In this document: one piece after another, positions 8,033-16,932 of the stretch
Layout of the letters: the number at the start of each line of letters is the position of its first letter
Numbering within the stretch: position 1 is the first letter of the stretch
Source: Candidatus Caenarcanales bacterium
Lineage (GTDB): Bacteria; Cyanobacteriota; Vampirovibrionia; 2-02-FULL-35-15
Reading direction: 5' to 3'
NCBI GenBank assembly: GCA_020050435.1
Contig: JAGVKQ010000007.1
Coordinates: 124,001-188,000, forward strand
DNA length: 64,000 bases
The notes under the pieces: model-generated
What the model saw: the letters and a program-made list of their open reading frames with translations, nothing else
What the model was told of the DNA's origin: nothing
Database searches by the model: none
Program-made: the position numbers and the translations under genes

Positions 8033-9130
8033 AGCTAACTTTTCTACTTCTTCTATAAACTCTCTAGCTCCAGCTTTGCCACCATCTTTATTTTCCCAGA
8101 CAGCAGTTCCTGCATTTATAACTATATCTTCTCCAAAATCTATAGCTATGTCTTTTACCATGCTGGATTTAATGCCTGCGGAAGGCACTGGCCAAGCACT
8201 TTCTATGTTATACATTTTTTGAATGAGAGAATGTTGAATGTTTTTAGTAATATCTTTATCCCAGGCTAAAGAACCGTATGGACTGGGGAATAAAACAAAA
8301 TCTGCTCCTGCAATTCTAGGTAATTTACCTAAAATTAAATCTTCACTTAAACCATTACTACTTCCACACATTGCTCCAGAAAAAGCAGGATGTCCCATGA
8401 TAGGAATAGAAATAGCTTCTCTAAGAGCAGCAAGTAGTGGTAAGCCATAAGAAACATAATTAAATAAAATACAGTTAGCACCATTTTTTTCTAACTCTTT
8501 TGCTCTGTCTAAAATCTCATTAGCTTTTCCTGTGAGATTGATGGCATATATGGTTTTTGAATTTGCTTTTTCTTTAGCTTTAAGACATGCTTCTAGTCTC
8601 TTTAGCATAAGATCAAAGCTACTATCATAAAGTATTTCATCATCTTTCACCAAATCAATTCCAGCCTCAGCCTGTGTGCTAAACATGGTTCCTAGTTCAC
8701 CAGCAGAAAGACCTAAGCAAGGCTTAAAAATACTCATGAGAAGAGGCTTCTCTGGTTTACCTAATATTTCTCTAATACCTTTAATTCCATATTTTGGTCC
8801 TTTAAACTTTTTTAAATAGCTTTCTGAAAACTCAATATTTTCAACTTTGATTTTTGGGAGTAAGCTTATTTTTCCATAGATTGATGTTAGTAGGGCTCCT
8901 AAATCCGAACCAAAATTTTCTATAGGAAAAGCAATATTAATTAATGATGTGTATTGTGAATCTTCTATAGAAATCACTTCAGCTAAGTGTTTTGATACTT
9001 GTAATTTTAATTCATTTGAAAGCTCATTCCATGTGCCTACCGTTTGGCCAATTGCTATACTTTGAGCAAGTTTAGTCAGATCTCTTTCATCATTTTTAAC
9101 TCTATAAGATACGGTAATTGTTTCTCTCAT
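8015..9130 (-). CDS. mtnW: RuBisCO-like protein, 2,3-diketo-5-methylthiopentyl-1-phosphate enolase (MtnW type)
   Basis: This is a form IV RuBisCO-like protein of 371 residues (true large subunits are near 470). It keeps FKPCLGLS (K136), which aligns with the KPKLGLS region of RuBisCO, and GIDLVKDDE, in which K162 corresponds to the carbamylated lysine and D164/E165 to the Mg ligands. The second lysine of the KPK motif is Cys here, and I see no loop-6 lysine segment, so CO2 fixation is not expected. Together with MtnB, MtnX and MtnD nearby, the enolase step of methionine salvage is the natural role. It is not adjacent to mtnX because two unrelated plus-strand genes intervene. Confidence 0.88.
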   Translation of the reverse strand: MRETITVSYRVKNDERDLTKLAQSIAIGQTVGTWNELSNELKLQVSKHLAEVISIEDSQYTSLINIAFPIENFGSDLGALLTSIYGKISLLPKIKVENIEFSESYLKKFKGPKYGIKGIREILGKPEKPLLMSIFKPCLGLSAGELGTMFSTQAEAGIDLVKDDEILYDSSFDLMLKRLEACLKAKEKANSKTIYAINLTGKANEILDRAKELEKNGANCILFNYVSYGLPLLAALREAISIPIMGHPAFSGAMCGSSNGLSEDLILGKLPRIAGADFVLFPSPYGSLAWDKDITKNIQHSLIQKMYNIESAWPVPSAGIKSSMVKDIAIDFGEDIVINAGTAVWENKDGGKAGAREFIEEVEKLALSKLS

Positions 9131-9190
9131 AATTTTCTCCAGTTATTAGATATTACATAAGAAACACTTTGTTTGGGTTAAAATATTACT

Positions 9191-10738
9191 ATGAAAAAAA
9201 TATTAATATGTTTGTTGTCTTTTTTGCTTTGTTTTAATAGTGCTTTGGCATTGACGGGTTCTGCTGAAAAGAATGAAGGTATTCATTTGAATTATGATGA
9301 CTTAGTTAATCTAAGTAACACTGAATCTCCAGAGGGGATTTTAAAAGAAAAACTTGAAAAACAATTAAATAGTGTAATTATAGAACAACCCACAAGTAAT
9401 ATAAATTTTCTACATGGAATGATTTTAGGTGATTTCATTAGAGTCGCTCAGTGGAATATTGAAAGAGGGTTTAATGTAGATAAAATTGAAAAAGCACTTT
9501 TAGCTAAAGATATTCCAGGATTAGAAACAGGTAAAGAGGTTCCTGAAGAAGCAAATATTTTATCTAAAGCTTCTATTATTGTTTTGAATGAAGTAGATAT
9601 AGGAATCCCAAGAACTAAGTATGAAAACATTGCTAAGAGATTAGCCAATAAATTAAAAATGGGATATGCGTTTGGGACGGAGTTTATAGAGGTAGATCCT
9701 TATCAATTAGGCGTTAAAAAATTTAGTGAAAAAGAAAGAACATATTTAGAAAATGAAGCATTAATAGAACTTGATAATCTTGATAAAGAAAAATATCATG
9801 GATTACACGGGACAGCTATTTTAAGTAAATATCCCATTCTTTCAGTTAGGGTTATTAGATTGCCTAATGTCTATAACTGGTATCAACAAGAGTCAAGTAA
9901 AATCTCTGCTCTTGAAAAAATAAAAAGAGGGGCAGCACGAAGTATCTTTGCTGAAAAGGTTTTAACTGAACTTAGGCATGGTGGAAGAATGGCTATAGTT
10001 GCTGATTTGAAATTGCCTAATAATCAGATTATTACTGTCGTTGCTACTCACATTGAAAATAGATGTATCCCAGGAAAAAGATTTGAACAGGTTAACTTTT
10101 TACTTGATCAAATTAAAGATATAGAAAACCCACTTATTTTGACTGGTGATTTTAATACCACAGGTTCAGATGCTAGTCCAACCTCTGTAAAAAAAGAAGT
10201 GTTGAAAAAGGTAAAAGATAAAGACTTTCTCATCAAGCAAGCTCTTTTAGCAATTACTCCTTTTGGCATAGTTCAGAACCTGGTAGTAAATGGTGTAAAT
10301 ATAATCAGGCAGTTTAAAAATCCTACTGCAAGAAATATACCTGTAATTCTTCCAAATAAAGAGAGAATTCTATTTGACTATATTAAAGAGTTTAGTTTTG
10401 TGGATGGTAAAACATTTGATGTAAGAGGTATTCCCGAGAAAACACATAGAGGAAATTGTGGATTATTTAGTAATTCTAATGAAAGAAGTTTGAAAGGGTT
10501 TAAAACTACTTTTGAAATGCAAAAAGCTTTTGGGATTGCAAAATATAAATTAGATTGGTTTTTTGTGAAACCATTAAATCTAAAAGACTCTAATGATAAA
10601 GAAGCTTCATATGCGTATGCGCCCCATTATGGAAGAACACTTTCAGCATTAAATAGAAGTTTTGGTGAACGAATATCAGATCATGATCCGATAACTGTAG
10701 ACATTCCTGTTAGTGAACCTAAAGAAGTTAAGCTATAG
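9191..10738 (+). CDS. Secreted endonuclease/exonuclease/phosphatase-fold protein
   Basis: This 515-residue exported protein starts with a clear signal peptide (MKKILICLLSFLLCF, cleavage probably after ALA). The metal-dependent EEP fold is shown by an early QWNIERG motif, an acidic NEVD motif, LTGDFNTTG with the catalytic Asp/Asn, and a terminal SDHDPITVDI with the catalytic His. Members of this fold cleave DNA, sphingomyelin or phosphoinositides; the sequence does not distinguish these. About 100 residues beyond the usual core lie between the DFN and SDHD motifs. A large extracytoplasmic hydrolase would suit nutrient scavenging or host/prey interaction (inference). Its end overlaps leuD by 11 bases. 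Confidence 0.8.
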   Translation: MKKILICLLSFLLCFNSALALTGSAEKNEGIHLNYDDLVNLSNTESPEGILKEKLEKQLNSVIIEQPTSNINFLHGMILGDFIRVAQWNIERGFNVDKIEKALLAKDIPGLETGKEVPEEANILSKASIIVLNEVDIGIPRTKYENIAKRLANKLKMGYAFGTEFIEVDPYQLGVKKFSEKERTYLENEALIELDNLDKEKYHGLHGTAILSKYPILSVRVIRLPNVYNWYQQESSKISALEKIKRGAARSIFAEKVLTELRHGGRMAIVADLKLPNNQIITVVATHIENRCIPGKRFEQVNFLLDQIKDIENPLILTGDFNTTGSDASPTSVKKEVLKKVKDKDFLIKQALLAITPFGIVQNLVVNGVNIIRQFKNPTARNIPVILPNKERILFDYIKEFSFVDGKTFDVRGIPEKTHRGNCGLFSNSNERSLKGFKTTFEMQKAFGIAKYKLDWFFVKPLNLKDSNDKEASYAYAPHYGRTLSALNRSFGERISDHDPITVDIPVSEPKEVKL

Positions 10739-11258
10739 AACTTTTTTCCCAGTCTTTCACCTTGGAAATCTTTGATTCCATATACTTCAAGAAACCACCT
10801 TTAAGAATAAATTCTTTTTTAAGTGGATCTAATTGAAATTTGAAAACTTTTCCTGAAGAAGTTTTTACTTCCTGGTTAATCACATCAATTTCACATTCAT
10901 TCTCTTTAATTAAAATTTCTACTTCATTAGCGCTTAGTATTACTGGGACAAGAGCATTGTTATAACAATTTTCTTCAAATATTCTGGCAAAGCTAATGGC
11001 AATAACTGCTTTAATACCTTTATCAGTAATTGCCCACACAGCATGTTCTCTGGAAGATCCGCATCCAAAATTTTCTTTAGTAACTAAAACTGCAGCATCT
11101 TTGTATTTAGGATCAGTGATTGGGCTATTAGGGACATCTTCTAGTAAATGAATTCCATAGCCAGTTTTTGTAATTCCTGTTAAATATCTTGCTGGAATTA
11201 TCTGATCTGTATCAATATTTGATCTGTCAATAGGGAGAATTTTGCCTTTAATGTTCAT
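10728..11258 (-). CDS. leuD: 3-isopropylmalate dehydratase small subunit
   Basis: This is the swivelling small subunit of isopropylmalate isomerase in leucine biosynthesis. Signatures are the N-terminal DRSNIDTDQIIPARYL, the GCGSSREHA loop, and FARIFEENCYNNALVP. At 176 aa it is the short type found with homoaconitase-like LeuC. The large subunit lies on the same strand upstream (12022-13362) but is separated by a plus-strand gene, so the two subunits do not form a contiguous operon. They must be transcribed separately, or through the intervening antisense gene. Confidence 0.93.
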   Translation of the reverse strand: MNIKGKILPIDRSNIDTDQIIPARYLTGITKTGYGIHLLEDVPNSPITDPKYKDAAVLVTKENFGCGSSREHAVWAITDKGIKAVIAISFARIFEENCYNNALVPVILSANEVEILIKENECEIDVINQEVKTSSGKVFKFQLDPLKKEFILKGGFLKYMESKISKVKDWEKSSIA

Positions 11259-11394
11259 TATTATTATCCTTAATGCTTACTTAATTTTCTCTATATATTA
11301 TACAGTAAAATAATACTATTAACGAATTCTTGATTATAAGCTTTGTCCAATTTATTTGGCAAAGCTGGTCAAGAGTTAAGATAAGAATACAAGT

Positions 11395-11415
11395 AGCGTA
11401 AACTTGTTTTACGCT
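11395..11415. other. Short hairpin in the leuD-Kazal intergenic region
   Basis: The arms AGCGTAAAC and GTTTTACGCT can pair with one bulged base. The spacer is otherwise AT-rich and holds no other gene. The hairpin could be a weak terminator or a repeat remnant; no long T-tract follows. Confidence 0.35.
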
Positions 11416-11485
11416 ATAAAAATAATAATCCTAAAATTATCATTAAACCCAGCAAATTAGCATATGAAGTTGATAAAATCAAAAC

Positions 11486-12025
11486 ATGAAAATAGTAAGA
11501 ACACTTATATTAATTCTTGTAGTACAAATCTTTTTTAATTTGTCTGCTTTTGCTGCTGAGGCTATAAACCAATGTAAATGTGATTTTGGACATTATTTTA
11601 ATGGCGTGCAATGTACTTTAGATGATGAACCTCTTTTATGTACTGATAATTATGAACCAGTTTGTGGCTGTGATGGAGTGGTTTACAGTAATTCATGTGG
11701 TGCACAGATAAGTGGAGTAAAAGTTTATACAAAAGGATTATGTGCTTTAAATAGTGACTTCAATGGAAGATGGAAAGCTAGAGATATTAAAACATCTAAG
11801 GTTTATTCACTTAAGCTTTTTGTTAAAGATGGAAGGTTAAATGGTTCTTTAAATAATAAAAGAATTTTATCAAAATCCATTTCTATTAAAGCTACAGATT
11901 TAGTTTCAGTTGCAATAAAGAAAAAGAAGAAAGAAAAAACTCTTGATCTTAAATTAATTAACAAAAAAGAAATGTCTCTTATTTTAGATGGTGGAATTAC
12001 GTTAAAGGCAAGAAGGGTTAATTAA
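11486..12025 (+). CDS. Secreted Kazal-domain protein
   Basis: The protein has a signal peptide (MKIVRTLILILVVQIFF..., cleavage near AFAAE). A Kazal-type cysteine-rich module follows at residues 27-88, including YEPVCGCDGVVYSNSC and a final GLC. Kazal modules are compact inhibitors of serine proteases, common in animals and found sporadically in bacteria. Residues 90-179 are a basic beta-prone tail of unknown function with IKKKKKEK near residue 147. The gene lies between leuD and leuC on the opposite strand and overlaps the leuC stop by four bases. A role in blocking host or competitor proteases is possible but inferred only. Confidence 0.82.
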   Translation: MKIVRTLILILVVQIFFNLSAFAAEAINQCKCDFGHYFNGVQCTLDDEPLLCTDNYEPVCGCDGVVYSNSCGAQISGVKVYTKGLCALNSDFNGRWKARDIKTSKVYSLKLFVKDGRLNGSLNNKRILSKSISIKATDLVSVAIKKKKKEKTLDLKLINKKEMSLILDGGITLKARRVN

Positions 12026-13362
12026 ACATCCTTCGGATGTGTAATCACACCAGTAATTGCACTGGCTGCTACTACTGCTGGGCTGGCTAAGTGAGTTCTC
12101 GCGCCTGTTCCCATACGTCCTGGGAAGTTTCTATTTGTAGATGAAATACAACGTGATTCAGGAGCTACAACACCCATAGACATTCCTAAACATGGTCCGC
12201 ATGAAGAGTGTGTCCATAATGCACCTGCATCCTGAAAAATATCATGTAAGCCTTCTTTTTCAGCTTGTCTTTTTACGAGTTGTGAGCCTGGAGTAATGAT
12301 AGTAGGAATAGTTACTTTTTTTCCTTTTAATATTTTTGCTGCTTCACGAAGATCTGAGATTCTAGCATTTGTACATGAACCGATAAATGCCTGATCCATA
12401 GCTAATCCAGAAATTCTTTGCCCCTTTTTTAATCCCATGTACTCTAATGCTCTTTCATTAGCATCAGCTGGTACTTCAGCATCTATGTTACAAACCTCAC
12501 CAGGATTGGTTCCCCATGTGACTTGTGGTTTTAATGTATTTGCATCAAGTGTAATTTCATTATCGTATTTAGCACCTTTGTCTGATGCATAGCTCAGCCA
12601 TTTTACTTTTAATTTATCAAATTCATTTTTATCGCTTGTGATATTTTCTCTTCCCCATAAGTAGTCGATGGTTACTTGATCGGGACTAATTAATCCACTG
12701 GTAGCACCAGCTTCTATGGACATGTTGCACATAGTCATGCGCTCTTCCATAGACATTTTTTCTACAGCTTCACCACTGTATTCTAAGACATAACCAGTTC
12801 CACCTTTAAATGTAACTTTTCCAATGATTGCTAAAATTACATCTTTAGCATAAACATATGGTTGCAGTTTTCCTGTGACTTTAATGTTATAAGTTTTTGG
12901 TTTATTTAAAATCAAACATCCAGCAAGCATGGCACCAGCTTGAGCTGTAGTACCTATGCCTAATGCAAAAGATCCAAATGCCCCATTTGTACCTGTGTGA
13001 CTATCACCACAGCAGAGCGTAATTCCTGGAGTTACATATCCTCTTTCAGGTGCAATTACATGGCAAATACCATTGTCACCAATATCAAATAATTTTATTT
13101 CATGTTTTTTAGCCCAGTCACGTAATACTTTTGCTTGAATAGCAGTAGCTGTATCTTTAGCTGGTGACACATGGTCATTAACAGCAATGATTCTTTTTGG
13201 ATTATAAATTCTTCCACCAAAACTTTGATCGATTTCAATAGCACCTTGTGGTGTAGTAACTTCATGAGCTACAATCTGATCCATGAAAATTAAGTAATTA
13301 CCACCAGGTAATTCTTCTACGATATGTGAATCCCAAATCTTTTCAAATACTGATTTACTCAT
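12022..13362 (-). CDS. leuC: 3-isopropylmalate dehydratase large subunit
   Basis: This is the catalytic [4Fe-4S] subunit of isopropylmalate isomerase, of the aconitase superfamily. The substrate loop GDSHTGTNGAFGSFALGIG, IGSCTNARISDLREA, and SSCGPCLGMSMG supply the cluster cysteines. Its 446 residues put it in the shorter homoaconitase-like group rather than the E. coli type. The C-terminus is encoded over a small hairpin (ACATCC/GGATGT, 12026-12040) at the convergent junction with the Kazal gene, which could help termination. Leucine synthesis would also need LeuA and LeuB, which are not in the window. Confidence 0.93.
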   Translation of the reverse strand: MSKSVFEKIWDSHIVEELPGGNYLIFMDQIVAHEVTTPQGAIEIDQSFGGRIYNPKRIIAVNDHVSPAKDTATAIQAKVLRDWAKKHEIKLFDIGDNGICHVIAPERGYVTPGITLCCGDSHTGTNGAFGSFALGIGTTAQAGAMLAGCLILNKPKTYNIKVTGKLQPYVYAKDVILAIIGKVTFKGGTGYVLEYSGEAVEKMSMEERMTMCNMSIEAGATSGLISPDQVTIDYLWGRENITSDKNEFDKLKVKWLSYASDKGAKYDNEITLDANTLKPQVTWGTNPGEVCNIDAEVPADANERALEYMGLKKGQRISGLAMDQAFIGSCTNARISDLREAAKILKGKKVTIPTIITPGSQLVKRQAEKEGLHDIFQDAGALWTHSSCGPCLGMSMGVVAPESRCISSTNRNFPGRMGTGARTHLASPAVVAASAITGVITHPKDV

Positions 13363-13456
13363 TAGATAATTCCTTCTTTTTGCAATGAAATTATAACAAA
13401 GATTTGTAGTATAATTTTTAGGATTTATTTATTTAATTATTTAACATAGAGATTTT

Positions 13457-13708
13457 ATGAAAATTGGTGGAAATTTTTTAGCACGTTCATTCCTTGCATT
13501 TAGCGCAATACTTAGGACAATAGATCCAGTTCCAAGTCATGTACAGCGGCCTCATAATCACGAATCACAGGTTGCTACTAATAATGAAAAAACTGACCGT
13601 GATAATTCAAAGCCAATGAAGTCTAAAAAACCTAGATTCCCCTTGTCTAGAGGAAAGTTTCGTCGGCCACATATTCAATTTGAAGATGGAAGTTATCAAG
13701 TTCTGTGA
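13457..13708 (+). CDS. Small basic hypothetical protein (83 aa)
   Basis: I do not recognise this protein. After MKIGGNFLARSFLAFSAIL, a possible short membrane or signal segment, the chain is very polar and basic (KSKKPRFPLSRGKFRRPH) and probably disordered. It is divergent from leuC, with about 95 bases between them, and is followed by a palindromic repeat before the patatin gene. A start with upstream AGAGA and an intact frame make it a plausible gene, but support is limited. Confidence 0.45.
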   Translation: MKIGGNFLARSFLAFSAILRTIDPVPSHVQRPHNHESQVATNNEKTDRDNSKPMKSKKPRFPLSRGKFRRPHIQFEDGSYQVL

Positions 13709-13804
13709 TATCAAGATAATAAGTTCAAAAATAAAATATATTCTGATAATTAAATAATTATTCTGGGTACTCTTTAAATGAGGATATAGAATATATTATG
13801 TTGC

Positions 13805-13834
13805 CGTAGAGACGTTGCGCGCAACGTCTCTACG
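13805..13834. repeat. Perfect 30-bp palindrome (GTAGAGACG family), intergenic
   Basis: Fifteen-base arms starting CGTAGAGACGTTGCG meet without a loop, giving the most complete copy of the family. It lies 13 bases before the ATG of the patatin-like gene. It could act as a terminator for upstream transcription or lie in the 5' leader of the lipase mRNA. Confidence 0.85.
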
Positions 13835-13846
13835 ATAAAAAACATT

Positions 13847-15064
13847 ATGAAAAAAATAGCCCTAATTTTATCTGGTGGTTCAGCAAGAGGTGCATATGAA
13901 ATCGGTGTGCTAAAAGCCATTTTGCCAGAATTCCAAAAAAGAGGTGGCTTCCAAATTATTTGTGGCACCAGTGTTGGTTCTGTTAATGCTTGTATGTTGG
14001 CTTCATTAATTCATTTGCCCCCTGAAAAAGTTATTGATGGCTTAGAACATTATTGGTTGACTTTAAAAAAAGAACACGTGTTTATTGAAAATTGGGCTCA
14101 TGCAGGACTTAGATCATTTCTTGGATCACTTAAATTAGGAGAAGCTGATTTTCAGGGATTGTTAGATACCACGCCACTAAAAAGAATTCTTGAAGCAGAA
14201 GTGAACTGGGAACAGTTAAGCAAAAATTTAAAAGATAAATTGATTCATACATTAACAGTTACAGCCACATCTATTACTAGTGGGCGCTCAGTAGTTTTTT
14301 ACGAATCTAATGATCCAAATGCATTAAGTGTTATTCCGAGAGATTCAGTGAGCAGATATGTGCCTGATGTTATTGGGACTCAGCATGTTCTGGCTTCTAG
14401 TGCTATTCCAATTTTCTTTAAGCCTGAATACTTGAGATTTAAAGAGCATGATGGCGAACACGGCGACTGGTTTTTCGATGGTGGCGTTAGACAAAATACT
14501 CCTTTAGCTCCTGCTCTTGTATTAGGAGCTGATGCACTTGTAATTATCGGACTTCACTATATGGAAGAGGGTTTTGGAGATCAGGAGCAGAAACCTGGAC
14601 TTGTTCAAAATATCGGTAAACTTTTAAATGCACTTTTCTTAGATCATATTAGACATGATAAACAGAGGCTTGGTACTATCAATGAACTCTTACAGTCTAT
14701 TGATGATGCTAATGTTCTTCAAAAAATTAATTTAGACAGACTTAAGCGCGGACATAAGCCATGGAGAGTGATTCCTGACATGTTTATTGCTCCTAGTAGA
14801 CCTATTAGTGAAGTAGCAGAAGAGGTCTGGGATAGATATCCTGAGACTAGAAAAAACTTTAGAACAATAGACTGGTTATTTAAAGTGGGGAATTTAAAAG
14901 GGCACTTAAGAGGAGACCTCTTAAGTTATTTCTTTTTTAATCCATACTATGCAAAAGCTCTTATAGACTTAGGTTATAAAGATGGTTTAGAAAAAATGGA
15001 TTCAACGGTTTGGGATCCCGTTACCAAGACACACATTAAGTTTATAGATAAGATTTGTGGATGA
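13847..15064 (+). CDS. Patatin-like phospholipase
   Basis: This patatin-fold Ser/Asp-dyad lipid hydrolase has 405 residues. The oxyanion loop is GGSARGAYE (residues 10-18), the nucleophile elbow is GTSVGSVNA (S42), and the dyad Asp is in FDGGVRQNTP (D211). There is no signal peptide, so it is cytoplasmic or exported by another route. The C-terminal 170 residues contain helices and a YPETRKNF segment outside the catalytic core. Substrate (phospholipid acyl chains) is inferred from the family. Its stop lies three bases from the stop of the convergent 500-aa protein. Confidence 0.88.
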   Translation: MKKIALILSGGSARGAYEIGVLKAILPEFQKRGGFQIICGTSVGSVNACMLASLIHLPPEKVIDGLEHYWLTLKKEHVFIENWAHAGLRSFLGSLKLGEADFQGLLDTTPLKRILEAEVNWEQLSKNLKDKLIHTLTVTATSITSGRSVVFYESNDPNALSVIPRDSVSRYVPDVIGTQHVLASSAIPIFFKPEYLRFKEHDGEHGDWFFDGGVRQNTPLAPALVLGADALVIIGLHYMEEGFGDQEQKPGLVQNIGKLLNALFLDHIRHDKQRLGTINELLQSIDDANVLQKINLDRLKRGHKPWRVIPDMFIAPSRPISEVAEEVWDRYPETRKNFRTIDWLFKVGNLKGHLRGDLLSYFFFNPYYAKALIDLGYKDGLEKMDSTVWDPVTKTHIKFIDKICG

Positions 15065-15067
15065 GGG

Positions 15068-16570
15068 TTAAGCGGCAATATCTACTGAACGTTTTGCTGC
15101 TGTAGAACTAGCTGCTGGTGCAGCACTCGCCTCTTTACGCAAGAATTCACGCACTCTTCCTTCTTGGGTTAAGTTTGCTTTTCCAGCTTTGAACCAGTCA
15201 TAAACTCTCCACATAGAATCTCTAGCTGATGTAGCTGTTTCTTTAGCAGCAGCTTTAACACCTTGTTCTTTAGTAGTTTGAATTGCCTTAAAACCACTAT
15301 TTACAACAGCTTTAAATGGCCCAGCATCTTTGCCATAACTTACACGCATAATTTCATTAAAGATTGTCTTACTGTCATAAGTTAATGTTTGAAGAGTATT
15401 ATTATATTTTGCAAGTAATTCTGCTTCATTACAATCAAAAGTTAATAAACCATTTTTAACATCATTACAATCTTTTATTAATGGATCTATTTTATTTAAC
15501 TCTTTTTGTGTAAAAGCTCTTGCGGCTTTTGCTCTACCTATATTTTTTCCTGCCCTTTGTAATGTTGCAAGATCGGTTTGAGCTTGAGTAAGTCTTTTAG
15601 TTTCTTTTAAAAGCTCAGCACTCTTTCTTTTTAAGAGCTCTTCTTGACGTCCAATTCCTAAGGATTTTGCTAAAGCATCTTTTACTGTTTTATCAGTAAC
15701 ACCTTTACTAGCTTCGTTTAAAAATTCTTTGGTAGCACTTAACTCTTCTTTTAATGCTTTTACAGTACCTTCTAATTCCCCTTTTAATTTAGTGGCAGAT
15801 TTTACTTCATCTTTTAAGATTTTTCTTACACTTACCATTGTTTCTTTATCTACACCTTTTACATTTTTCATGTTAGGAGTTTGTTTATTCATTTTAGCTA
15901 AAGCATCACTTGAGGCGACTCTTATTTTTTTTCTTCTACATATTGCAGCAATTTCTTTTTCATCTTTTAAGACTTCTTTGTTTATTGCAGCTATATCGTC
16001 ACCAATAGTCTTTTTAACTTCATTCAATCTTTCAATATTTTTATCAATAGTTTGTAATGCTTTTTTGCTTAAAACTGTTGTTTCTTTTCCACCAACTTTA
16101 GCTACTTCAGTAAATGATTTGATTTCAAGTGCTGCTTTTGCTTCACCAGTAAGAGGCTTCATTAATAAACCTTTTGATTTAGCAAGTAAAGTTACACCTT
16201 TTAAACCAGGTAATGCAAACACTATACTTAAACCACCTGATAACATATTTGATCCAAAACCAGCCATGTCACCTTTTATGGCACATCCTATTCCTTTAAA
16301 AATATCATATATTCCTTTAGCTATAAATGCTACAGAAACAAATGGAACAAGTGGTGTATAAAATAATGAACCAATACTTGCAGCATTTAATGCATGTTCA
16401 AAATAACCATCGCTTCCCATTGCAAAACCTAATGCTCCACCAAATGCTAATGATTTAGCTTCTGTAGGTGCTTTCCATAATTTACTGGCGCCACCTGTTG
16501 TGCCGTTCTTTAATAGGCCCCATAATACTTTTGCTGTGCCTAGTGATGATGATGTGTCTATAAGTCCCAT
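15068..16570 (-). CDS. Hypothetical membrane/coiled-coil protein (500 aa)
   Basis: I do not recognise this family. Residues 40-135 are rich in Gly/Ala and hydrophobic residues (GGALGFAMGSDGYFEHALNA; FVSVAFIAKGIYDIF) and could form several membrane-associated helices. Residues 160-390 are highly charged and helix-prone with alternating Lys/Glu, as in a long coiled coil. The C-terminus is basic with an Ala/Ser-rich tail (EASAAPAASSTAAKRS). No enzyme signature is visible. It resembles in style the 384-aa protein at 51619, but I cannot show homology. Confidence 0.6.
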   Translation of the reverse strand: MGLIDTSSSLGTAKVLWGLLKNGTTGGASKLWKAPTEAKSLAFGGALGFAMGSDGYFEHALNAASIGSLFYTPLVPFVSVAFIAKGIYDIFKGIGCAIKGDMAGFGSNMLSGGLSIVFALPGLKGVTLLAKSKGLLMKPLTGEAKAALEIKSFTEVAKVGGKETTVLSKKALQTIDKNIERLNEVKKTIGDDIAAINKEVLKDEKEIAAICRRKKIRVASSDALAKMNKQTPNMKNVKGVDKETMVSVRKILKDEVKSATKLKGELEGTVKALKEELSATKEFLNEASKGVTDKTVKDALAKSLGIGRQEELLKRKSAELLKETKRLTQAQTDLATLQRAGKNIGRAKAARAFTQKELNKIDPLIKDCNDVKNGLLTFDCNEAELLAKYNNTLQTLTYDSKTIFNEIMRVSYGKDAGPFKAVVNSGFKAIQTTKEQGVKAAAKETATSARDSMWRVYDWFKAGKANLTQEGRVREFLRKEASAAPAASSTAAKRSVDIAA

Positions 16571-16761
16571 GTTTCACCTAATTGTTTTTTTTAAAGCAAT
16601 TCCTTTGCTGTATTAATAAAAAGGCCGTTTTAGAAAAATTTGACAGTACAAATATTAAGAAAGGTTATGCAATGGTTAACTCTTATCCTCCTGTCAAATT
16701 CTTTATCTTAATTGCTTTATATAAGAGGTAAACTAGTCAGTTTATAAGAAAGGATATTTAT

Positions 16762-16932
16762 ATGGGAGCAGTTTTAGCCAGATTGGCTTTTAATAAAGGT
16801 GTACTAGGACGTGATTTTGTAGAATCAGGGCTTAGAGTCATGAGAGATTTTTCTAATGCTGTAAAAAACCATGATCATCTAGTAGCAAGTAAAAATCCAG
16901 AAGTCGGTCAGAATCTACAGCTCAGCGCTTAG
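16762..16932 (+). CDS. Small hypothetical protein (56 aa)
   Basis: The ATG at 16762 follows an AGAAAGGA ribosome binding site. The frame encodes MGAVLARLAFNKGVLGRDF and ends in QNLQLSA at a TAG that overlaps the stop region of the convergent 143-aa gene by four bases. The N-terminal third is amphipathic and the rest polar. The good ribosome binding site and compact placement support a real small gene; function is unknown. Confidence 0.5.
   Translation: MGAVLARLAFNKGVLGRDFVESGLRVMRDFSNAVKNHDHLVASKNPEVGQNLQLSA

Noticed and set aside
8015-9130. True CO2-fixing RuBisCO
   Set aside because: The protein is about 100 residues too short, lacks the second lysine of KPK and a recognisable loop 6, and sits with methionine salvage genes.
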